Of a DNA stretch of 64,000 nt, positions 57,480 to 64,000 are shown in pieces. Numbering within the stretch: the first letter of the stretch is position 1; each line of letters opens with the position of its first letter. The stretch spans positions 36,010 to 100,009 of the forward strand of contig CAUDNR010000724.1 in the NCBI GenBank assembly GCA_958430865.1, in the 5' to 3' direction. The stretch comes from Entrophospora sp. SA101 (taxonomy: Eukaryota > Glomeromycota > Glomeromycetes > Entrophosporales > Entrophosporaceae). The translations under genes were made by a program, and so were the position numbers. Under the pieces are notes generated by a model that saw only the letters and a program-made list of their open reading frames with translations, ran no database searches and was not told the DNA's origin.

Positions 57480-59695
57480 ACATATCAGCCGATTTGGTTT
57501 TTTGGGCCTTTTTTTCAAACCTTATGTCTTATTGTGTCTCGATGTTAACATTAAACACGAGTATTTTTAATGTGTAAACTGGTCGGTAGAATGATAATTA
57601 CCCTAAAAAAAATTATTTGCTCCACTAAAAAAACTAATTTACTATCCATCAACCCGTCAAACCAATGGCCCCACCTCAAAACCAATGGGTTTTTGTTAGT
57701 ATAAAGTATTCATAACGTTATGATCATACTGTACTGTTCAAACAAAATCAGCGCATATGAATTATTAGCAACTCTAATGGTAATTATTATCATATAGTTC
57801 TAAATTTGATATCAAAATTAACGTTGATTATAACTAATATTTATCCTTATAAAGATTGTGTAGATTCACAACAAATTGAATTAAGTATTCCAGATGAATA
57901 GTCTAATAGATTACATAAAAATAAAAAATAAAACCTTTTAATTGTATTATTATATACGAATGGAGTTTTTTCTTAGATAAATTATAAAATAGTGAATCAC
58001 GAGATCGTGTCCTGTCGTCGTCGCCAAAATGTGAGATCGTGTCCGAGTCTCACCAAAATTTCAATATTTTATTTATAACAATATTAATACATATACAAAT
58101 TCAATACTTTTAAACTTTTCTAATCTCAAATGCAATTGCTTTTCTTTTTAAACACAATCAATAATTTCAATAGCTCTTCGGCTATCAATCCCCGGGAATA
58201 GCTCGATCACGATTTTTCAGCAGTACTTGTTATCGGAGCGTTCAAATATATTTAAAGTACATTGGGCTTTACTTTTATATCTTCGTCTCAGCCTACCTCA
58301 GTTTTTCACTAATTTTAGGTTCTGACCTAAGTTATCTTAAATTCTATTGTCCCACCCACGGGTCTTAGGCTACAACCTAAGTTTTACTGAAATAACAAAA
58401 GATAAAAGAAATAAATATATACAAATATACTTAGCAAAGGCGTCCCCCTGGTAAGATAGTAATTAAAAAAAAATAATGTCGAATATAAAATGAGAGAAAA
58501 TAGTCATGCACGGGATTAGTATGAATTCATTGTTAGAGATAGATTTTTTATCATTACGAAAATATAAAATTCGAAGACAACAACGAGGACGATGACAATG
58601 GCAGTTTGTTATTTATTAAATGATGATTGTGGTGATTATGATATATGGTGATTATAAAGTTATATAATGATGATAATACATGAAGTTAATAAAATTACAA
58701 CGTTGTTAAAGGTTCTATCGTCTAGTTCTCTGATTTCTTTGAAATCCTAATTAAATGTGTTCCTTTAAACACTATTTGAAGCTTCTGTGTAGAATTATTT
58801 TCAAGCTATTTCTAAAGTGATCAAAATCATTTAAATACCTTTGTTTAAATGGAATCTAAGAATTAAAGATCCGTACAATTTAGAATTTAATCCATTCTCA
58901 ATAATTCCGTGAGTTAATTATTTTATTGGTTTATTAATTGAGTAACAATATCAAATTGGACTGGTTTGAACTCTTGATCATAATCAGTATCTCCGATTTA
59001 TTATTACTATTTTTCAATTATCTAATATTATGTATGTAATATTACAAATTAACTTTAAACATCATCTTGAGAACTATTTGCTTTGATAGCAAAGAAAACA
59101 TATTTTTTTATGCACTTCTCATAATTTAAAAACACTTTGTTATAATGAAGTGTAATAGTAACATAATTAAATCCGTGTTATATATAACGACTTTTAATAT
59201 TAATATTTTGGCTCCATATTAATAATATTAATATTGATATATAAAAACATATAACATCCGTTATAACGTGACTAGTACTTTTTAAAATCTGTTAAAACGA
59301 GGTTTGACTCCTGAAACTAATACCTGTATAATGAACATCGATTTATCGAATTACATATATACTAATACTGAAATCAGGACCGGGAAAACTCTGTTGTATG
59401 AGGACCTGGTAACATTGTAGTGCTTATCACAATGAAAATAGTTACTTGTGGATTTTCCAAAAAATGATCCTACGCTGAGTTAAAGGTTTCAAAGTCAGAT
59501 GATTTATTGTCGGGTTAAGAGTTGGTGCACCATATGTTATCTTAAGCACTAATAATTGTCGTGGATGCAAAGATTAAAACTTGCTAAAGAATTAATATCT
59601 GCATTATATTGTTTTATATCGTTCATGGTGACCTGGTATCTATCATTGTCTCTATTTTTTATGAAATAATTAATCTCTTTCTTTATCATCTAATA
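57480..59695. other. Intergenic stretch with undefined repeats
   Basis: No gene supported. Near 57990-58060 the word gagatcgtgtcc occurs twice close to gagtctcacc. 58150-58460 is GC-richer (e.g. ctcttcggctatcaatcccc, gcgtccccctggtaag) and may be an LTR or other transposon fragment. 59090-59340 carries repeated ttataacg/cgttata words typical of decayed TIR elements. 59376-59401 shares aggaccgggaaaactct with the element end at 19251. Confidence 0.4.
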
Positions 59696-60042
59696 ATATA
59701 AGCATCTTAATGGTGGTGGTATTAGATTACATAATTTTGGATCATTTAAACAACCAATTCACTCAAGTCAACAACATTATTTCAACTTGACACAATATTT
59801 GGATTCTCAAAAAAAGTTTTATAGAAGATCAAAAAAAAGTAGTCTTGGTATATTATTTTGGGAAATTTCAAGTGGAACAATTCCCTTTGAGAATAAATAT
59901 ATTGAAGTATCATGTTACATGATTGTTTATGAAAAACTCTATAAAAATAATAGTTGTTGGTTGTTGTTTGTAAATTTTTCTTAAAAATTAGGCTGTTGGA
60001 GATTTGAACCTGAAACGTCCTGATATTGAACAAGTTTAGAAT
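59696..60042 (+). pseudogene. TKL kinase C-lobe fragment (pseudogene)
   Basis: Translation from ~59700 gives HLNGGGIRLHNFGSFKQPIH, where the DFG position reads NFG. Then TQYLDSQKKFYRRSKKSSLGILFWEISSGTIPFEN is typical of the activation segment/F-helix of the fungal TKL kinases (normally YLDP...YRRDKKSDIYSLGVLLWEISSG). Then GCWRFEPE and, after a 1-nt loss, RPDIEQV (to ~60042). The N-lobe is absent and the Asp of the F helix (KKSD) is lost. Clearly dead. Confidence 0.75.
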
Positions 60043-60176
60043 ATTTAATAATAATATTTTTTATTGTTTTTTTAATTTCATATAATTTTAAAAATAAAAT
60101 AATAAATAATAAAATGGATGATATAATAAAATGAATTAATTTTTTTTTACAATTATAAATAAATAATGATGGTTTT

Positions 60177-61519
60177 TTAATAAATATAATGATCTTTGTA
60201 GTTTTCCGGTTTAGAAAATTGACCGAGACCTAATGTTCTTCTAATATAAAAAACACCTTCACGAGGAGTGTAACTTGATTCAATCTGAATCTTATCAAAT
60301 GGTTCAAAAGATTCTCTAATAACCTTAGTTTTTTCCTCGTTTGGAAGAAGACCACGCTCAGATAATGCATCATGCCAGAACTCTAACGTGTCATGCAATT
60401 TATCAAAAGTTGGTCTTTTTGTTGGATCTGCATCAAGACATCGTTTAGCCAATTGGAAGTAATTCGGTGGAGTAATGCTTTTATTTATTTCTGGTCTCAA
60501 TCCCATACAAATTTCTTCAGCCAATTTTTCATCATGTGTAGTATTACAAAATGGTGGTTTTCCAGTAGTCATTTCGGTCATTATTACACCAAAACTATAA
60601 ACATCTGATTCCTTGGATTTTGATTGTCCGTGCAGTACTTCTGGCGCAATATATGGCAAAACTCCCTCTAACACTTTCATATTACTATCAGGGCTAGTTG
60701 ATGAAAATCCAAATCCTGTAATATATGTATTGGTTCCTCCTTTATTCATTAAAATATTCCCACAATGAAGATTACCATGAATACATTCTGTACGATGAAT
60801 TCTTTTCATACCACCTGATATGTTGTAAAGGACTTCGATTCTATGTTTCCATTGGGATTGTTGGAATTCATTGTTCAGATAATTCCGTAGGCTACCACCT
60901 TCTTTATATTCCATAACTATTATATAACTTTTTGTTTTTGGATTTTGTGCAATACCGTATAATTTTAATAATTTCCTTGAGACATAACTTTGATCTTCAT
61001 AGAAGCATTGAAGATGAGTTTCAATCTATTACATGTGTGCAAGTTATACACATGACATTTACGAAATATAATGCATATTAATATTGGTTAATATGTGTGA
61101 TATTAAAAGCAATAATTTATTATCGCATAAATATTATTATTCATTACCATTGATATGAAATCAAGGGTTATATCATAACCACTTTTTATTTCTTTAATGG
61201 CGACATCAGTCTCTTTTTTTTTAGATTTAGCACCCCCCTCACAAGATCTCTCACCATTATGCCATTTGGCATGATATACAACTCCATAGCTACCTTCACC
61301 AATTCTTTCAATAATTTCAAAATTTTCATAAGGGATATATTCAAGGAATGGGTCATCGTAATGATTTGCTTTTTTTACATTGTTTAAGATACATTCCCTT
61401 ATGTGATTATTTTCGATATTCCAACTTTCAACTAAGCGTTCTGGATCGCATGTCTTGCACCATTGTCTTCCTGTGTTGGGTTTATAACAATATAAACAAT
61501 TGCCATTAGGTTCACTCAT
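60177..61519 (-). CDS. TKL-type pseudokinase with N-terminal zinc-ribbon-like motif (2 exons, 406 aa)
   Basis: Exon 1 is 61519-61148 (124 aa) and exon 2 is 61025-60177 (282 aa plus stop), joined by a GT-AG intron in phase 0. The N-terminus has a CxxC...CxxC pair (Cys8, 11, 21, 24), a likely zinc ribbon. The kinase domain begins ~67 with a normal glycine loop (IGEGSYGVVY, 73-82) and Lys109 in VAIKEI. The catalytic-loop HRD position reads His-Gly-Asn (207-209, IHGNLHCGNIL) and DFG reads Gly-Phe-Gly (228-230). Both catalytic Asp residues are therefore absent, while APE (YIAPEVL), the F-helix Asp (KESDVYSFGV) and the C-lobe are intact. The frame has no stops. It is probably a folded, catalytically dead or scaffold kinase. 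Related families are highly expanded in Rhizophagus (knowledge). Confidence 0.9.
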
Positions 61520-63153
61520 TTTTTTTTTATTTTTAAAAATTTAAGTGAAGAAGGAAAAAAGTTTTTTGACGGAAAAAAAATACTTAATATATAAATATTA
61601 AGGGAAATTTTTATCATTTATTATTATTTATTTGCGGTTTATCAATCTCTGTTACTAGTTACATAATGAAATAAGAGTATACGTAACACGAAATTTTGCT
61701 GTAAAACATGTACATACAAATTTGTTTAATTATTTACAAAAATCTGCAAATTGGCTAGCGCCGCACCCTGAATTTCATAATTAAAGTTTTTACTATCAAC
61801 TAAATCAACTAAATGAAAAACATATCTCTATCTGCTCTACATGTTCTACCTATTCATCTAAAATTCATTATAAAAGAAAATAAAAGAGAAACTTATTGTA
61901 TTTTACGAGGAGAATTAATTATTTCGCCCTCAATATTATGGTCGCGCGCAGTTTTAACTAGTGCAAATTTAGAAACTATCTTCAGAAAATAATTTTAAGC
62001 ACAACATATTAAAAGATCCATTATTTTTTTGTTTCGGCCAGTAATATTATTTAGTTTTTTAAATAAAAGCTTTGCATTTATGTAATGCAGGAACACATGA
62101 CACTTACACTTTCTCTAAGTTTTACGAGCCTAGAGTACAAGGAGAACTCTTACCAAAAGTCACCTGAAATATGTTAAATTGATACAAGGAAACTAATCTT
62201 TTTATTACAAATGTTTGTTTTTGACGATCCGTCTATGATATAGTGATCGGTGGGGGAAAATTGACGAAAAAAAACACCCTTTATAAAAAAAGTTATTATA
62301 CTTTTGCCTTGTAAGATGAAATTTTTTTGTGTATACAAATAAAATAAATCTCAGAGAACACACCTATGTATTTTTTATTGCCTTTAATTATGTAAAAAAA
62401 AAATTTATTTTCTCTTGATGATGTGTTGATTTTTGGAGTTTTTTGTATCGAAAAAAATCTATTTTTCTGTGTAATATTAATTATCTCAATTAATAAAAAT
62501 AACTTTATAAGTAAAAATACTTTTGCATTGTATTATCCGAGTCTTGAATGATGATGATAGTAATAATTTATGCTAAAGGGTGTGCTAAAGTGTAATAATA
62601 ATTTCCGCGAATATGTATTTATACTTTACTTTCGAAACTATCCATCATTATTGTTCATTTCAGAATTAATTTCAAGTATTAATTCATTAAACAATTCTCT
62701 ATCAGGTCTTCCCTTATTCCAGGAGCTCTTGGCGGTATAGTCTCTTGTTCTAATTTAAGATTCATTAAAAATATTCTAAACCCTCCTTTAAGAAAAATTC
62801 CAAGTTCTCTTTTAAATAGAAATGATGAATGTTAGAATTCATTGGATTGGTTGTTTGTCACGTGAAACTTATTGTAAATAAAATACTTTATTCTTGGAGA
62901 TAATTATTATTTTTTCCATTATATAGAAATTTTTGTATTAGAATTTAAAAAATATATCAATAAAAAAATAAAGACGAAAAATTTTTAACATGAAATTAGA
63001 TATATGAAACTTCATGATTGTCCATTAATAAAATCATGTCATTAACGTCAAGATAAGGTTTGAAAAAAACCAAACCAGTTGATATGCAAATAATAAATTT
63101 TTATTATATTTGTTTGCTAAATAATAATACCATTTATTTCAAATAATAATAAT

Positions 63154-63193
<40 letters not shown>

Positions 63194-63244
63194 TTTATAA
63201 TAATAATAAAAAGTTTTTTAGTTCAAAATAATAATGTTAAAAAA
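61520..63244. other. Upstream region of the pseudokinase gene and AT-rich spacer
   Basis: No supported gene. An (aat)n microsatellite runs at ~63140-63195. Short coding-like words near 62640-62800 (ttcagaattaatttcaagta...) do not sustain a frame. Confidence 0.4.
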
Positions 63245-63353
63245 AAAAGGACTTTTTCAGGACTTCTTAGGACTTAAGTCCGGTCTGGTCCCAAAAATAG
63301 GACTGCCAGTCCCAGGACCGTCCTTGACTGTTTAGGACCGATTAACATCTTTA
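63245..63353. mobile_element. Right-end fragment of the hAT-type family seen at 32896-33877
   Basis: Ends in ggaccgattaacatctttag, whose inverse taaagatgttaatcggtcc matches the left TIR of the 982-bp element. It is preceded by the same ggactt/aagtcc-rich subterminal words. No matching left end was found within the window. Confidence 0.65.
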
Positions 63354-63397
63354 GTTATTTTATATATATTAATATGATTGTAAATAAAATACAGGGT

Positions 63398-63530
63398 ACA
63401 TACATATGTAAAACTCGATAAGTCAGCCAAGATTTTCCCATTTTCTTAATATTTAAGTAATTTAATTCGATAAGTCGGTCATATGAGCTCACCCCACATG
63501 ACCGACTTATCGAGTTTATGTATGTAAAAA
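63398..63530. mobile_element. Small TIR element with repeated ACTCGATAAGTC words
   Basis: Left end tacatatgtaaaactcgataagtcagcc. The right end in reverse reads tacataaactcgataagtcggtca. A third copy (ttcgataagtcggtcatatg, ~63467) is internal. The right half alone forms a strong hairpin around gaccgacttatcgagt. Probably a MITE of the TA-target type, but the flanking duplication is not proved. Confidence 0.6.
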
Positions 63531-64000
63531 CTACACATTAATTTTAATATTTATTTCAATAAAAAAAATTTTGTGTAAGTAAATACAATATTTGTGGCTT
63601 AAACAAAAGTTAATAATTTTATTTAAATTTGGGAAATGTATTAACTTGTAATAGATATAATATTATTAACTGGGGAATGGTGTCAATAAGGACCCGAACA
63701 ATTATATTAATATTAATATGGACACTCATAATGTTACACGATCTTTAAAAGTATTAGTATCCTCACTTGATGATCCGCCAAAATAATCGAATAAACGGGT
63801 AATACAAATACTTGTTTTTTTACCAACAGTCACAGGACATTTCCCGCCGATCTATAGGGTAGTAAAATTTGATGATCTGCATCATAGTAAAGTTCGAATT
63901 TACATAGTAAAATTTTATAATCGAATGTCTTCACACCCTCATTTGATACCCTTGCTGTGTAGCAACCACCACCAAATTTGAGATATAATTTCTTTATCAT
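63531..64000. other. AT-rich window end, no gene
   Basis: No supported feature. The terminal ~150 bases are somewhat GC-richer and may belong to a feature continuing past the window. Confidence 0.35.

Overview
The window looks like nuclear DNA of an early-diverging filamentous fungus, most likely an arbuscular mycorrhizal fungus (Glomeromycotina, Rhizophagus-like). This rests on the very AT-rich composition, short GT-AG introns with a few GC-AG ones, typical fungal housekeeping genes, expanded tyrosine-kinase-like (TKL) kinase genes and pseudogenes, and heavy transposon decay. The species is an inference; no database search was run. Two short runs of N (36624-36633 and 50781-50790) mark assembly gaps.

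Left part (1-26.8 kb): a degraded Ty3/gypsy reverse transcriptase/RNase H remnant (2.3-3.75 kb) is followed by the main gene block. An uncharacterised 434-aa protein (5417-6721, minus) is divergent from FAB1, a PIKfyve-type phosphatidylinositol-3-phosphate 5-kinase (6999-14249, plus). I resolved FAB1 into 11 exons encoding 2109 aa, with two GC-AG introns. FAB1 converges on a mitochondrial 3-hydroxyisobutyryl-CoA hydrolase (14503-16718, minus; 9 exons, 506 aa). After a repeat-rich stretch holding a nested TIR element comes a SCAP-like sterol sensor (21702-26769, plus; 6 exons, 1533 aa).

Middle part (27-46 kb): mostly transposon and pseudogene territory. It holds two decayed Dicer-like copies, the second interrupted by a 133-bp MITE; a 982-bp hAT-type element with a perfect 8-bp target duplication and another MITE nested inside it; a roughly 360-bp tandem array between inverted repeats; a Tc1/mariner-type element that encodes only a DNA-binding domain; a probable broken OB-fold-like gene; and an alpha/beta-hydrolase gene truncated by an 86-bp tandem array.

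Right part (46-64 kb): a synaptobrevin (R-SNARE) gene at 46.5-47.0 kb, hAT transposase fragments, several MITEs, degenerate coding remnants, a second copy of the Tc1 unit abutting a broken TKL kinase, a second kinase fragment, and one structurally complete TKL-type kinase gene (60177-61519, minus) whose catalytic Asp and DFG Asp are both replaced, so it is a predicted pseudokinase.

The intact genes link to membrane and lipid biology: phosphoinositide signalling at endosome/vacuole (FAB1), vesicle fusion (synaptobrevin), sterol sensing in the ER (SCAP) and valine catabolism in mitochondria (HIBCH). I see no sign that they are co-regulated. The most notable non-gene content is the set of precisely bounded small TIR elements and the Dicer and kinase pseudogenes.
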